Below, one piece after another: positions 9,810 through 21,199 of a stretch of DNA of 64,000 nt. A program made the position numbers and the translations under genes. Position 1 is the first letter of the stretch. Every line of letters begins with the position of its first letter. The stretch comes from Amoebophrya sp. A120. Taxonomy: Eukaryota; Sar; Dinophyceae; Syndiniales; Amoebophryaceae. The notes below the pieces were generated by a model. That model did no database searches and was not told the DNA's origin. It saw only the letters and a list, made by a program, of their open reading frames with translations. The stretch spans positions 731,530 to 795,529 of the forward strand of contig CAJINV010000021.1 in assembly GCA_905178155.1 (NCBI GenBank), given 5' to 3'.

Positions 9810-11752
9810 CTACTTCTTCTTTTCTGGAACCAGTGTCGGCAAAAATATCTGTTGACGGCGCGGCTTCGCCACCGGCGTGGTCTCTTCAGCAAAAAAGCAG
9901 AGGTCGTTTTCGAGGAGAGGTGGAATCACCGTGGTCGCAAACGAGCGGGAGACTGGCGTGAAAGGTTGTCCACAAGCAAAAGCAGTACAACCACCGCACA
10001 TATTGTTCAAGTGGGATAACTCGTCTTCATCCGTTTGGTGACCCACCTCCCCGGAGGATACCAGGAAGTTATCCTCTCTGCAGAGCCCTTCATCCGTAGT
10101 CCTAGTTCCCGCTGGAAATGGAGTGAATTCTTCGCAAATAACGCTGGAGAAGACCAAGTCAAAGTGCGGTAAAACAGCTTGGCATTCGTCCTGTCGCGGC
10201 TCGCTCATCTTCAATTTATCTTTACTGATGGGATATCCACCAAGAAAAAATAAAGTGTGTAAGTGTAAGTGTAACTGTGTGGGACGAGTAGCATTACATC
10301 AAATTCGCTTTGCATATACAGAGAAAACCTGTCATGCGCAGCTAGTACGTGCAAACACGTATGAAGCATGGCTATGACGCACGTCCAGCATGACAAGTGT
10401 AACTGTGTTGCATTTTCTGCATCACAGACTTACACTTACACACTTTTTTTCTTGCGTATGGGAAAAGGAAAATTATCGTCCAACGACGACGGGGGAAATA
10501 GAAGAACGCTCGCTTCCCACAGGCGTTCACTCTTCCTTTCGTAATCGTAGTCGTACTCAAAGTCAAACTCATCATCGCTGACGGTACTATGGGGCTCCTC
10601 CACGCGTTTCGATTTTGAACAACTACGGGTGCCCGCTCCGCGTAGTAGTTGTGGCGACAGTGCATCATCTGGCGTGTAGTTGTCGCTGTTGTACTTTATT
10701 TCCACCACATCCCAAACTGTGTTCGTCTCCTCGCGCGGACTGTGCGGCCTTTGTGCATCGTCCCCGTTGTGGTCTTGCCCCTGTGCGCCGTGGTCCGCAG
10801 TAGGGTCGTGCCCCTCGCGGGCGAGATGAGAGTGCTTCATTTCGTCGTTGTTGTAAGTTAGTTGTTCGTCCTCGTGACCGAAATTAGAAAGCTGGAAGGG
10901 CACGTGGGAACCTTTCGGGGCCGAGGCGAACTCTGATTCGTCGTCCGTGAAGATTTTTGTTCTGTACAGATGAAGTCGGAGATCGTGCGGAGCGGAAAGT
11001 AGGTATCGAGTCAACAAAGCTTTACTTGAAGGGAAGTTTTCTTAGCACCGCACTGATGACGCGTCTTGTTGCTACGCGGGACAGGTCCTTGGAAAATTTC
11101 TGCACAAAAGGTTTAGCAGCGGCCTGCAGCTTTTCGGCCAGTCCGTGGTAGTAGCTAGTTGAGGTACCACGAGTTGCTGCGTTCGTTGAAGAAAAAGATG
11201 TTGACGTTCTTTTCGTGCTGTTCGAAAAATAACCTTTTTTGTCCTTAATATCTTGCAGTGCTGGTTTGTTGGCAGTCGAGGTAGTATTTTGTCGCTGAGA
11301 AGCCCCTGTAGCAAATCCTTCTGCGAACTGGGAGAAGGCCTTCGGCGCCTCGGTGGCCCACTGGGAGGTACGCACAGCGAAAGTGCGGAAGGCTGTATCA
11401 ACTGCAAACATGTGTGGGTCTGGAAGGATGTAAGACTTGTCATGCAGATTTTGATTTTCCATGACCCGTAAAGCCTGTAAAGCATGACCTAGCATCAGAG
11501 ACTTTTAGAGGGCTTCCTGATGCGCCTTCCACATGATAAAAAAATGCCCTGTCTGCGTAGCACGCACTGGACCCCTCTTGCTGGTCATGCAATACAAACT
11601 TTTTTAGAAACCAAAAACAGCATGACAAGATCCAGACCCAGACATATTTGCATTTGATAGGCTGGGCTGTTGAGCAAGAAATCCTTCAAGCCGTGCTGAA
11701 TCTGCTTCTCGTGCTGCTGGAAAAACGCGCGGAAAAAAAACCAGGGATTCAT
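9810..11752 (-). CDS. hypothetical protein with two introner introns
   Basis: Model: complement(join(9810..10233,10464..10961,11026..11395,11665..11752)), 459 aa; the total length is a multiple of three. It starts MNPWFFFRAFFQQHEK. No known domain recognised. The second quarter is Ser/Thr/Lys/Ala-rich and ends in a basic amphipathic stretch (RRVISAVLRKLPF); the middle is acidic and His/Asp-rich with a Glu/Asp/Tyr cluster (DDEFDFEYDYDYE). Exons 1/2 and 3/4 are separated by introner-like elements whose removal with one target copy keeps the frame (joins ...NSPA-FRTF... and ...FPFPI-SKDK...). Exons 2/3 are separated by a 64-nt ordinary intron with donor GTAAAG and acceptor TACAG, the shortest in the window. 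The function is unknown; the multi-exon model rests on frame continuity, not homology. Confidence 0.6.
10234..10458. mobile_element. introner-like element, family C (GTGTGTAAG variant)
   Basis: 225 bp. The terminal inverted repeats share AAGAAAAAA then GTGTGTAAGTGTAAG and end TATCCACC / TACGC. Flanked by the 5-bp duplication TGGGA (10229-10233 and 10459-10463). It interrupts the 459-aa gene; excising it with one TGGGA copy joins TTT CCC to ATC AGT in frame. Confidence 0.85.
11396..11659. mobile_element. introner-like element, family B (GTCTGGGTCTGG)
   Basis: 264 bp. Inverted ends run TATCAAMTGCAAA, then a G/T-rich TGTSTGGGTCTGG core on each side. Perfect duplication GGCTG at 11391-11395 and 11660-11664. 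It is an in-frame intron of the 459-aa gene. Confidence 0.9.
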
Positions 11753-12559
11753 ATCTGTTTCTCTATGGGTATTGCAATTTTTCTATACTGTTGTTGTTTT
11801 TCGTATTCTGATTCTCAACTTTGTCCTTGTGGTGGTTCGTGACTAAAACGTGAAACGCGAACGTTGAAAGATTCTACCGAAGAAAGGTGGTACAATTCAT
11901 CTACCAACATGAAAGAAAGATGAATTCTTTCAAGACGAGTGAGGCGCGGGAGCTGCCATTACACCACAGAGCCGACAACAGCGTTGGTCTCGGCCCGCGA
12001 AATAGAAATTTTATAAATTAATAGCTGTTGTAGAAGTTGTTCTCTGATCTACGCACGCTAACCAAAGATGAATGTAGTCGTACTTAGATACACACTTGTT
12101 GATCTGTATGTCGTACCTGAAGAGTGCACACGTCGTCACGAAGCAATAGCAAACGTGCTGCAGCAGTGCAGAAGGACGATCTTCGCCAATTACAAGCATT
12201 GCCTGGTAGTAGCATGAATGATGAAGAACGCTGCTGCCGCAAGAACCTACTTTAGAAGTACAAGCACACCCGCAGAACAACAAGATTGTCGGTTGCAAGA
12301 ACTGCTGCAAGAATCCGCCCAGCGTTCTCTTTGCTTTTCAGCTTGAACACGCTTCAGATGATCAAAAGCTGGCCGAGGCGAGCGAATGCCGCGTGTTCTA
12401 CTTCGTGTTGTGTTCTTCATCTGTTTCGTTTACGTCTTTTTCCTCTTTGACTTCACCCATGAGAGTGCACAGAAGGTAGTACGGTGTCATCTTCTTCTTG
12501 TCAGTGCTCTACCAATTTTCGAACTCGTAGAAATCACGGTAAAATACCAACATACTCAA
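11753..12559. other. intergenic sequence
   Basis: No gene, repeat or RNA supported. It lies between the 5' end of the 459-aa gene and the stop of the first MYND gene. Confidence 0.45.
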
Positions 12560-14749
12560 TCACGCAGCGTTATACGGCTTCCCCGCATGGTCGGGAAGGG
12601 ATATGTAGCCCGTATCGGGGTCGAACAAACCAAGATGAGTGCTGTATCCCACGCTGCCGGGGGCTTCCCAGGGCGGGATGAATTTGCACTTGTACTGGCA
12701 GTAGCCTGGGTCGATGGGCGGTTTGTTGTTCCTGACCGGCGCGTCGTGCGGGATGCCCAGTTGCCGCGTGATTCCCCACGGCAGGGCACCTTTATTTTGT
12801 GCCGCGAGCGCGCGCTCCATCAAGTCTTTGCGGCAGTCGAGGTGCAGCCAGTGACCGCAGCGGTAAATCTTTCCGATGTTCCACTCCGGGGGATCGTCCT
12901 CGTCCTCCAAGCAAATGGTGCAAGACCCGGGGCGCCGCAGCGTGACGTTCACCAGCTCCGTGGCGTCCGGGTTTCCGAAGAGGAGCATGCAGTTGTCCCA
13001 AAACTCGTACAGACCCGTGCGGAGGAAAGTGCTGCAGGTCGTTGTACTATCCACAAAGCCTTTCAGCACGTGGAAGCACTCGCGCATGATCGGCTTCGTC
13101 TCGACGATTGTAAACTCCTTCTCCCCACACCGCCGCGGCAGCATTTGTGCCTGAATGTCGTTGCCACTGAAATTATGGCACAACATCGTCATCAGGCCCG
13201 TGAACCGGACCAGTGCCCACAACTCTCGCAGATCGGGACGACCGCGCTGCCGCATGTGCTGCACCAAGGATCGCAGCACCTTCGGCAGGTCCTCGGCACA
13301 GTAAATGTCGATCGCCTTCATCATTTTTCGCAGGGGATACAGCGTCCATTGTGTGGGAAGTGCGTGCGGTCCAGAAACCTCCTGTCGCATCCGCGAGAAG
13401 AACTTGCGCTCAAAGTGGATGATCGATTCGATCGCACTGACGATGATGGCAATGCGCGCAACCTTGTCCTCTTCGGTCTTGTGCTTCGCCGCAGCCGCAG
13501 CGTCTTGCTCGCTTACAAACCCAAAGAGTTCGACGCCGCACCATGACTTGGCGACCACCTCGAACGGCGCATCGGCCTGGTCAAGGTCGGTGAACATGGT
13601 CAAAAAAGACAGCGTATGCATCGCAAATATGAATGGGAATGGAAGATGAGTGCAAGTTTTGTCATGCAGGCTTTTCATGGCCCATGAGGTCTCGTCTCGT
13701 CTGGAATGCGGGAGTTGAATGACATATTAAATATCATGCCTACCCTACATGAGAAAATCTCCTTCATCTTGCTCGAAAGTGGGCAGCTTCTGGCACTCAT
13801 GCAACACAGATTTTTGCATGATTCAGATTCAGCACGTAAAGTTGCAAATGCAATCTGCCAGACCTTGACATATTTGCAGTGCATACTGCGGGAATCCTCC
13901 TTCTTCCGCACAAAACGTGAGCTGATCGGTGTTGTTCATGAGAAGGAGAGTAACATGGCACACGTCCAGCCACAAGCGCAGCAGGTGCTTATTCTTTCGA
14001 AAAGGATTTTGGTTATCGGTTCGAAAATCGTCGCGGAGGCTGGAGCGAAAGGCGAGGTCGGCCACTAATCTGTATTTCTTGATGAATTGCTGGAGCTCGT
14101 CGGTCATCGTTGCGAAATGCTGCTGCAGCCCGCGAGAGCAGTTTCCCTCGTCCACTGGTGTGCCTGCTGCGCCAGGAGTTGAGGCCGCAGCAGGTGGGTA
14201 GTACTTCGTGTAGGAGAGAAATTTGAGCAGGAGAACAGACACGCACACGCGGACATCCGGCTCGGAGGCAGCATCCGTCCGCTCCCACTTCAGCTTCAGC
14301 AGGTCGAATCGCATCTCAGCATCGGCACGCGTGGCGGGGATCTGGTGCAGTTCTTGACGTTCAAACCACCGCCAGAACTGCTCCAACGCGTCCACTTCTT
14401 CGTCAGCGCCGTCAGCACGGCGGCCCTCGTCCCCGCTACCCGCATTCGCTGCTTCCAATGCGTCCTCCCCGGGCGTCGCAGCGGATGTTGATGACGCAGG
14501 GTTCGTAGATGCCGTCGTCTCCTGCGGTCCTCGTGTTTCACGTCGTTTGCTTTTGCAGTCGAGTTTGTGACTTTTCCACTCTCGTTTTTGGCATTCACGC
14601 GAACAATAGTACACGCGCTTGCAGCCGGTGCACGCCCTCAACTGCACACTAGCGGACCCCTCTGTTTCCCGTGTTCCACAACAATCGCATGCGTGCGGCT
14701 CGAGTTCTTGTGCTTGCGCGGTTGCGGAATCTGAAACACCGACAGCCAT
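12560..14749 (-). CDS. MYND zinc finger + RING-like protein (copy 1)
   Basis: Model: complement(join(12560..13614,13891..14749)), 637 aa. The N-terminal MYND finger (about residues 20-65) shows CDCCG ... CTGCKRVYYCSRECQ ... WKSHKLDC, the standard C-x2-C, C-x2-C, YC-x3-C, H-x3-C ligands of a protein-protein interaction finger. A helical middle part with no named domain follows. The C-terminal RING-like finger (from about residue 514) has CTICLEDED ... CGHWLHLDC and a later CQYKC pair, so ubiquitin-ligase activity is plausible but inferred. It is paralogous to the next gene upstream: ERKFFSRMR aligns with NARYFSRIR, and AEDLPKVLRSLV with AEDLPKLLLDFV. One introner-like intron (13615-13885) separates the exons; the frame continues across it (GGFP-[QL]SFLTMFTDL). 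Confidence 0.8.
13615..13885. mobile_element. introner-like element, family B (diverged)
   Basis: 271 bp. Outer ends are TATGCATCGCAAATATG and, inverted, TATGCACTGCAAATATG; the inner arms have drifted from the family core. The near-duplication is CAGCG/CTGCG (4 of 5). Internal GTCATGC is present. It lies in the first MYND gene at a position where the paralogue has no intron. Confidence 0.75.
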
Positions 14750-15407
14750 TTTGCTTTTTGATGAACAGGATCGGCCACAGTTATTAATCTTGAGCTGCTA
14801 TTAGAACCAGGACCAGCGCAGACGCGAAGCGGGTAGAGCTACTGGAAAAATGTTGCTGCAAAAGACTTTATTAATAGAGCGTCTTCAATGACGTCGCCTC
14901 CCACGACTGGTAATATTGGTAACGTCGTATGATCTCCTCTCACACTTTGTTATTGCGTTTTTTGAACAAAAACCCGCGCAAAGGAAGCGGGGTCATCAAA
15001 CCTGTGAACTCTGATGAAGCTTTGCGTTGCTTTACCGTTACGGAAACGGCGTTTCCGTTGGCTTCTCATGATGATAGATCAAGATCAGACTGTACATAAC
15101 CAACAAGGCTTCGACGTATATGGCTATCGCATGACCATGACCATGATTGCAACATGCTTGTTGTACCAGTTAGAATGATACATTTAGTTCGTTGTCAGTC
15201 CATGCTAGGACGGACCCACTTAACTCAGTCATGCTGCAATTTCTTGATCGTAAAAAATATAAAGAAGTCGACTCCTATTCTTCTGTTGGTCATGTGATCT
15301 AAACCCTACCTCCACGCAAGACTGAAGCTTCTATGAGATCCCGAAATGCCTGCTCTCCAAATGCAAATGATGAAGAATTTGAGCAAGTCGGGCTCTCTTG
15401 GTTCGGA
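14750..15407. other. intergenic sequence between the MYND paralogues
   Basis: No coding signal. Probable 5' flank of copy 1. Confidence 0.45.
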
Positions 15408-15639
15408 TTTTATCAAGGACCGGCGACCCTGGTAAAATCTTTACCAGGGACCCGGGTCCCAGATGAAATCCCTACGCAGGCTCCCACGGTACCGATTTGA
15501 CCGATCTCAGAATGGTCCAGATCCTAGCCAAATCCTGGATGATGACTTTATCAAGGACCGTCGTCCTAGATCAAAACTTTGCCAAGGAGCTCCGACCTAG
15601 ATAAAAACTTTACCAGGGACCTCCGTCCCTGATAAAATC
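15408..15639. repeat. five palindromic ~31-bp repeat units
   Basis: Units at 15408-15439, 15440-15470, 15547-15577, 15578-15608 and 15609-15639. Each begins TTTAYCARGGA or similar (TTTATCAAGGAC, TTTACCAGGGAC, TTTGCCAAGGAG) and ends with its approximate reverse complement followed by AAAAC/AAATC, so each unit can fold into a hairpin. The last three are exactly 31 bp apart. About 76 bp of weaker, related-looking sequence separates the two blocks. The cluster lies between the two MYND genes. Confidence 0.85.
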
Positions 15640-16114
15640 GCACCCATACAGAGCGGGCAGTAGGTCCCAGAATGCCTAGAGATCTGGAGTCTCAGAGCCT
15701 GTGATGTGTGGAATGATGTCTATGATGAACCTTGATTGATGAATCTTCACAGGATGCAACGCAGCCAGAGGCTTTCGCCCTGTCTGCTGAGAGATTGAAG
15801 TGCTTGAACGTGTTAGAGACCTCTCGAAGGTAGAAGCTTTGGCCACTCAGTGTGGCAGGTGTGTTCAAAGTCCAACATCTTCATTGATTTATCAACACAG
15901 TAAATACATAGAAATGAAGAGCGGCATCAATAGTCGTTTCGAGTCTCGAATTTGCTCGTGCTCTGCTTGATGATGAAGATGATGATGATCGAGGGTAAAT
16001 TAAAATTATAACATACAGAGTAGGCGTCGCATCAAGTTTTTTGCGTTGTTGTTTCAGATTTAGACACTACTGACTTGAAACTCTGTCTTGTTGTATCACC
16101 TGTTGTTCACCTTC
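15640..16114. other. intergenic sequence
   Basis: No gene supported; it follows the palindromic cluster and precedes the stop of the second MYND gene. A short GATGATGATG run is near 15980. Confidence 0.45.
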
Positions 16115-18237
16115 TCAGCTTGGCGGAGTATACCGCTGCGCCTCGTAGAGGTCCACCGGCTTGATCACGCCCGACATGGAGTCGAGCATGGCCACCATCT
16201 TCCGACTTCCGACGGAGCCATTCAGGTCCCAGGCCGCGCGGGCGGTGGGGTCGCACTTGAACTGACAGTGCGGCGGGAGCGGGGTCTTCAAGTCCCAGGG
16301 AAGCGTCGGATTGCGGTTCGCGTGCGCGACCATCTGCTCTCGGCACTCCAGGTGGAGCCAGTGGCCGCACATGTAGATTTTTCCCACATCCTCCTCCTTC
16401 ACCTCGCCCTCCTCGAAGCAAATCGCGCAGGTGTTCGGCGACTTCACCCGGATTCCAAGATCCTCTGCGGCCTTGGGAACGGCGAACAGAAAACAGGCGT
16501 CGCTCCAGAGATCGTGAAATTCCATGCGCAAAAAGCTGTGAAGATATTGGTTTTGACTTTCAGGAGCGCCGTCGCAGCTGGCGGATTGCACGAACTTCTG
16601 CACGATGTCAAAGCACTTCCGAAAGATGTTCCGCGCTTCCCGCAGACTCAGTTTCTTGTTCCCCGCAGTTCCGCCCCTCGCCGGCAGCCAGAGCTCCTGC
16701 TGCTCCCGCCCTTGGTAGTTCCAGAGCAGGTCGCCCATGCTGCGCAGGACAATCTGCAGTCCCCAGAAATCGCGAACGTTGAATCGCGGCTTCTTCCGGC
16801 GGATCGCGAGGACGAAGTCCAGCAGCAGTTTCGGCAAGTCCTCCGCGTGGTCCGCGCCCACGAGCTTGAGCAACTCGCGAATCGGGAGTATGCATTGCAA
16901 AAGTACGGTCTAGAGGAAGCAGAAGTAGATGAAATAGCATATGCATATACAAATTTCCAGAAAGAAAAATGAAATTCTGTTTTTGATCCTGAATGGGCTA
17001 CATAAACCACTCCCGTCATGCTGTACTGCAACTGGTGGTACAAGCGCGGTTAGCATACTTTTGCAATTAGCATAAGCAGCAACATGATGCAGAAAGACAG
17101 CGGCGAGTTGGCGACGACCCGAATTCGGGAAAAATAGCGTGCGTTGATTTTGGTCAGGGAGTCCACGAGGGTCCAAACGAGAAGTTTCTCCTCCATGGTC
17201 AGTAACTTCTTCTTCTTGTTTCCACTACTCTCAGTTTCAGTTACAATTTCCACATGATCCTTTCCGAAATTCCGCGCCACCCACCACGCCACCGTGTTGA
17301 AGGTGAGATCCAGACACCCCAGGATCCTCGAAAACCCGTCGCCCGCGTCGTTCGGCAAATAGTCCAGGAAGGTCCAGTCCGCGTTGCTCATCAGCAGCAC
17401 CAGGGCGGCGCTCGCTTCGATCCACAGCTTCAGCAGGGACTCATCCTGTGCAAAGAACGTATCGGGGGCTCGCCCGCAGTCGACGATGAAACCAATCAAC
17501 TCCTCCGTGATGTCCTCCCACGGGATGCTGGACTTGAGATTGTCAACATCTGCCAGTTCTTTGAAGTCACCCTCGCGGCTGCTCTGAGGATCTTCAACAA
17601 ACGGGAAATAATCCATGTAGTGTAGAAAGTTGAAGATCGCCAAGGACAAAGTCACCCGTGCGGCGACATGCCCCTTACATTGTCGCCATTTCGTCAAAAT
17701 CTCCTTGACCCGCCGCCCCGCATCGCTTATGCTGGTCGGAACACTGTTCAGGTTTTCGTCCTCGAACCACGCAAGCACGCCGTCGTAGGATGTTGTTGTA
17801 ACGCTTCTTGTTGACGCTATTGATGTTGTACAACTTACCGCAGCACCGCCGGGCTTGCAGTTTAGCTTGTGCTTCTTCCAGTCTGCACGTTGACAAGCTT
17901 CGGAACAGTAGTGTACGATCTTGCATCTGGAACACGCTTTCAACTTCTCGAGGTTGTTGGCACCAGTAGTGCCACATTTGTTGCAGCTCATGGCCACCTT
18001 CAAACTCGTCTCGTTGTGGTCCTCCTTCTTGTCCAGTATCGCCTTCGGTCTGGGCGCGTCCGCAATGCATCTCCGGTCGTTCTCGCTCTGCGCGTTCGTG
18101 TACAGAGATTCGTACGGCTTTCGCGACCACGTCGCTTTCTGGATGAACCGCAGGATGACGTGAGTGAAAACAAAATACAGCAAGCCACCCACGATCCGAC
18201 CGCAAATCTGCAGGGTGAACCCGAGTGCTTCCAACAT
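16115..18237 (-). CDS. membrane-anchored MYND zinc finger + RING-like protein (copy 2)
   Basis: Model: complement(join(16115..16888,17080..18237)), 643 aa. A hydrophobic stretch near residues 8-33 (GRIVGGLLYFVFTHVILRF) suggests a membrane anchor that copy 1 lacks. The MYND finger follows at about 80-122 (CNKCG ... CSRCKIVHYCSEACQ ... WKKHKLNC). The C-terminal RING-like finger (about 540 on) reads CAICFEEGE ... CGHWLHLEC with a later CQFKC. The architecture and many residues match copy 1, so the two are a tandem duplicate. Its single introner-like intron (16889-17074) lies about 80 codons downstream of the alignment position where copy 1 has its own. After removal the join reads ...FCIML-LPIRELLKLV..., aligning with ...LYPLRKMMKAI... 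of copy 1. Confidence 0.8.
16889..17074. mobile_element. introner-like element, family A (GCAAAAGTAtcG)
   Basis: 186 bp. Ends are TATGCATTGCAAAAGTACGG and, inverted, TATGCTAATTGCAAAAGTATG. The flanking duplication is weak (GGGAG/AGCAG), but excision of element plus five bases restores the frame of the second MYND gene. It is longer and more diverged than the 150-bp family members. Confidence 0.75.
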
Positions 18238-18848
18238 GATGGAGGAGCTGTTCCTTGATGCTCCACAGAGAAGGATAATATTTTTGATGTCGTTGGCTGG
18301 TTTTCTATTAATCGTCTCGACGTAGATACACCTCCGGACCGTTCACATAATAGTTTTTTTGACGGCCGCAACACTATCTTACAGCTTGATTTTCGCAGAT
18401 CGACCACTTTTGTCGCTGCAGCATTTGCATTGATTTTGTGCTTTGGTTTTTGTGTTTCATTAGCCAGCAGCGTGAAACGAAAGTAGAGCATGAGGATGAG
18501 CACAAACCTAGCATTAGTGGACAGAGATTCACGATGAAAATGGCTGCTCACGAAGACGATTCTCAACGAGTTACCATACCCTCACCCGATTCTTTTGCAG
18601 TTACGTAATGGAAACGCGCGGTAGAATGATCTTGTTTTTGATCATCCTGTGCGAAACTACAAAAATACGAGCCCAGCACCAAGGAGAACATTAGTCGTGT
18701 GGTCGCTAGGTATGATCTCGATTTCCTCCTCTGGTTCACGCAGTGCAGTAGAGGAATGGAGCCAATGAGAGCGAACGCAAGCGTCAGCTTTGGATCTTGT
18801 TCATCTTCGTCGCAGTACTACAACAACTGCCCGTCATGCTAGCTCTAT
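18238..18848. other. intergenic sequence
   Basis: No gene supported; 5' flank of the second MYND gene and 3' flank of the membrane-protein gene. Confidence 0.45.
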
Positions 18849-20339
18849 CTAAAAGTCATTTTCTCGGAATTCTCTGCAGCACCCCATGACGACGTGGACT
18901 AGAACCACGTAGTAGAAGAGCAGCGCGGCCCAGCCGACTAAATGTATTTCTAGGTATTCCTCAATTTGGAACACCCAGTACACCATGCCCCAGTAGTACA
19001 GCGTGTTGCTATACCGGACCGTATACGCAAAAGACCGAAGCATGTCGTCGTAAAGTTTGTCCTTGATCGCTTCCCCCTTGGCCTCGTTCTGCCGTCGGCG
19101 GCGCTGGTACTGTATGGAGTAGAACGCGATGAGGGAGACGTAGGCGAGAAGCAGCATCAGCCCGATGTTCCAGCTATCGTTGTAGAGGGACAGCTATCCT
19201 GTGCAAAAGTATCGCACTCGTAGTAATCGCAGTTATGCATTACAAATCTCCATCCCAAGGCAAAACAGCATGACAAATTCCATTTGTCACGCTGAGCTAA
19301 TTTGTATTGCAATTGCTACTAGTACGATACTTTTGCAGTTCATAACAGCGCGTGCAAGAAAATCTTCAAAAAACCGAAGACGACGCCGACGAGGAAAATC
19401 AGCATGCTGTTATTTTGCGGGAGTGAATATCAATATGAAACGAATCCTGTTATATATTGATTTTGCGGCACAACAAAATCCTAGTCCTAGTACGCCGGCC
19501 TCAAGTACATACAAGAACTCCGGGCAAATATCAAGAAACAAGAACAAAAATCTTACGCGACACAAAACGCCGCGTCCACGCTCTGCTCCCTCCACATGTA
19601 GAGTGAAAAGACGACACTTATTGCCATCAGGCCGAGCGTGTATTCTTGCATGCCTTCCCAGGGGGTCTCGCCGGTGAGGTAACCCATGACATCGAGAATG
19701 ATGCAGATCCCGATCACAACGAAAATGCCCGCGATTCCCTGAAACGCATACCGCCGCATGAAGTTCGTCGCCTGAACGGGAGAAATAGGTTTTTTGGATT
19801 TCTAACATACGACAAACCATATTCATCATCATCATCATCATCATAACATCATCATCATGCTCGCCAGGAATTAGGTGGAGGAGGTGTCCGTCTTCGTCTA
19901 CGCAAAACAAGAAGTGCTACAGCGCAACAGAATGCTGCCTAATTAGTGGTCAGCATAAGTAGACTCATACCCAATCGGCCGGCATGTTTGCTTCATCAAA
20001 AACCAGTTGGTAAAATTTTCGTGCGGTGATGCCGGCGAGGTAGATCACGAAAAGCGAAAGGACCAAATAGTCCACGCCTTTCCGCCGAATTAAGGCGCCC
20101 ATGACTTTTTTGTACTTGCGCAGAAACTTCTGCTTGTCCAACACACTCCCGCGGCGCGCTGTCGTGGCAGGAGCCCCTGCCGCCCGAGTTTTTTACCTTT
20201 TGTCTCAACACTCAAAGGCTCCTGCAGAGGTGCGCCACACAAATGGAGATCGACGGGTCTTCGCTGGAAGAGCTCTTACCGCAAGAGCAGCACGATCGTA
20301 AGACCGGCGCGGTTGTGCTGCCCTCTCATCTTCCACCAT
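18849..20339 (-). CDS. multi-pass membrane protein, unknown family
   Basis: Model: complement(join(18849..19194,19350..19406,19557..19771,19971..20129,20280..20339)), 278 aa, length a multiple of three. Exons 2-5 are well supported; the first exon (MVEDERAAQ...) is tentative, and an internal ATG at 20102 would give 249 aa. Hydrophobic segments include YLVLSLFVIYLAGIT, GIAGIFVVIGICIILDVMGY, LGLMAISVVFSLYMW, MLIFLVGVVFGFLKIFL, IGLMLLLAYVSLIAFY and WAALLFYYVVLVHVVMG, so about six membrane spans, with a basic loop (QRRRRQNEAKGE) before the last. No family recognised. Ordinary introns have donors GTAAGA, GTATGA and GTAAGA; one 150-bp introner sits between the fourth and fifth spans and is removed in frame (...LHAL-SLYNDSW...). 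Confidence 0.65.
19195..19344. mobile_element. introner-like element, family A, 150 bp
   Basis: Left end TATCCTGTGCAAAAGTATCG; inverted right end TATGAACTGCAAAAGTATCG. Perfect duplication ACAGC at 19190-19194 and 19345-19349. The body is nearly identical to the element at 21342-21491 but in the opposite orientation. Confidence 0.93.
19826..19862. repeat. (ATC)n microsatellite
   Basis: A run of ATC/CAT triplets with one AAC interruption, inside the 199-nt ordinary intron (19772-19970) of the membrane-protein gene. Confidence 0.85.
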
Positions 20340-21199
20340 CGCGGCCGGCCCCGCTACATTTTTCAGGAATAAAGGTTGAGCAGATAAAAGGTTGAATTAT
20401 CGGTCGTGCATGAAAACAAGTAAGAAGTAAACCTTCGTATAAATGTGGAGATCTTCTGCTGTTGACCGCAAGAATTGCAAGCGCGATCACATCATCAATG
20501 ACGATGATCCAAAAAAAGCAACGGTTTTACGACAGTTCAGTTCTTGCACGACCGACAGAAGATGAACGACTTTCCGCGACCATGAAGACGTGGAGAAGGA
20601 ATGCCGTTGCCAGGACGACTCCACACTGTGAGGCCGCGTGAAAACAATAACAAACCGCAGGCCATATGCTGGCATCGTTTTATCTTTGTCCATGATGATG
20701 TACACCTACATTTGCAACTGGAGATTTCAAAAATGTACAAGGTAATCACCTGCAGGTGGACAAGGATTATTCCGTGAATTTCCATTTTTCGATTTGTGCT
20801 ATTGTATTACGACGTATCATACAAGAACAACTTAGACACGCTTCATCATTAATTAGCATGATATCCCGAAGACGGTAAAGTAATGGTGACTCCATTTTTT
20901 TCGTCCGATTTTCTTACTGGTACCGTTTACGGAAAGGTATGAGGACTGCCATATCTACATGTTTTCGGTGTTCGATGATGCTGTGTAGCGAGCCCAAAGA
21001 TAGATTATACATTGAGAATGAGATATGGCAACATTCGGATCCTGCAATAAATATTCATGTTATCATCGAGATTTGTTAGAAGTTCAATCTGAATTACAAC
21101 AAGTACCCGAGCAAGAACAAAGAAACGGCCAGTGTAGACTTTCTTAGTGTAGAAGACAGATATGGTGTTGATCATCTCTTTCGCTGCTGACCTGGTGCT
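20340..21199. other. intergenic sequence
   Basis: No gene supported. AT-richer than neighbouring exons. Confidence 0.45.

Noticed and set aside
12386-13546. Long plus-strand open frame (386 codons)
   Set aside because: It is the antisense shadow of the first MYND-RING gene, whose minus-strand frame shows zinc ligands and paralogy.
15408-15639. CRISPR array
   Set aside because: The units are palindromic and adjacent without unique spacers, no cas genes are near, and the genome is eukaryotic.
16088-16972. Long plus-strand open frame (294 codons)
   Set aside because: Antisense shadow of the second MYND-RING gene.
19195-19344. GT...AG interpretation of the introner edge (GTTATG ... GATAG)
   Set aside because: It removes 153 nt rather than 155 and breaks the reading frame, whereas duplication-based excision keeps it.
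20129-20280. Alternative 25-nt micro-exon plus 20-nt intron at the start of the multi-pass membrane-protein gene
   Set aside because: Phases fit, but a 20-nt intron would be far below every other intron here; a single ~150-nt intron fits equally well.
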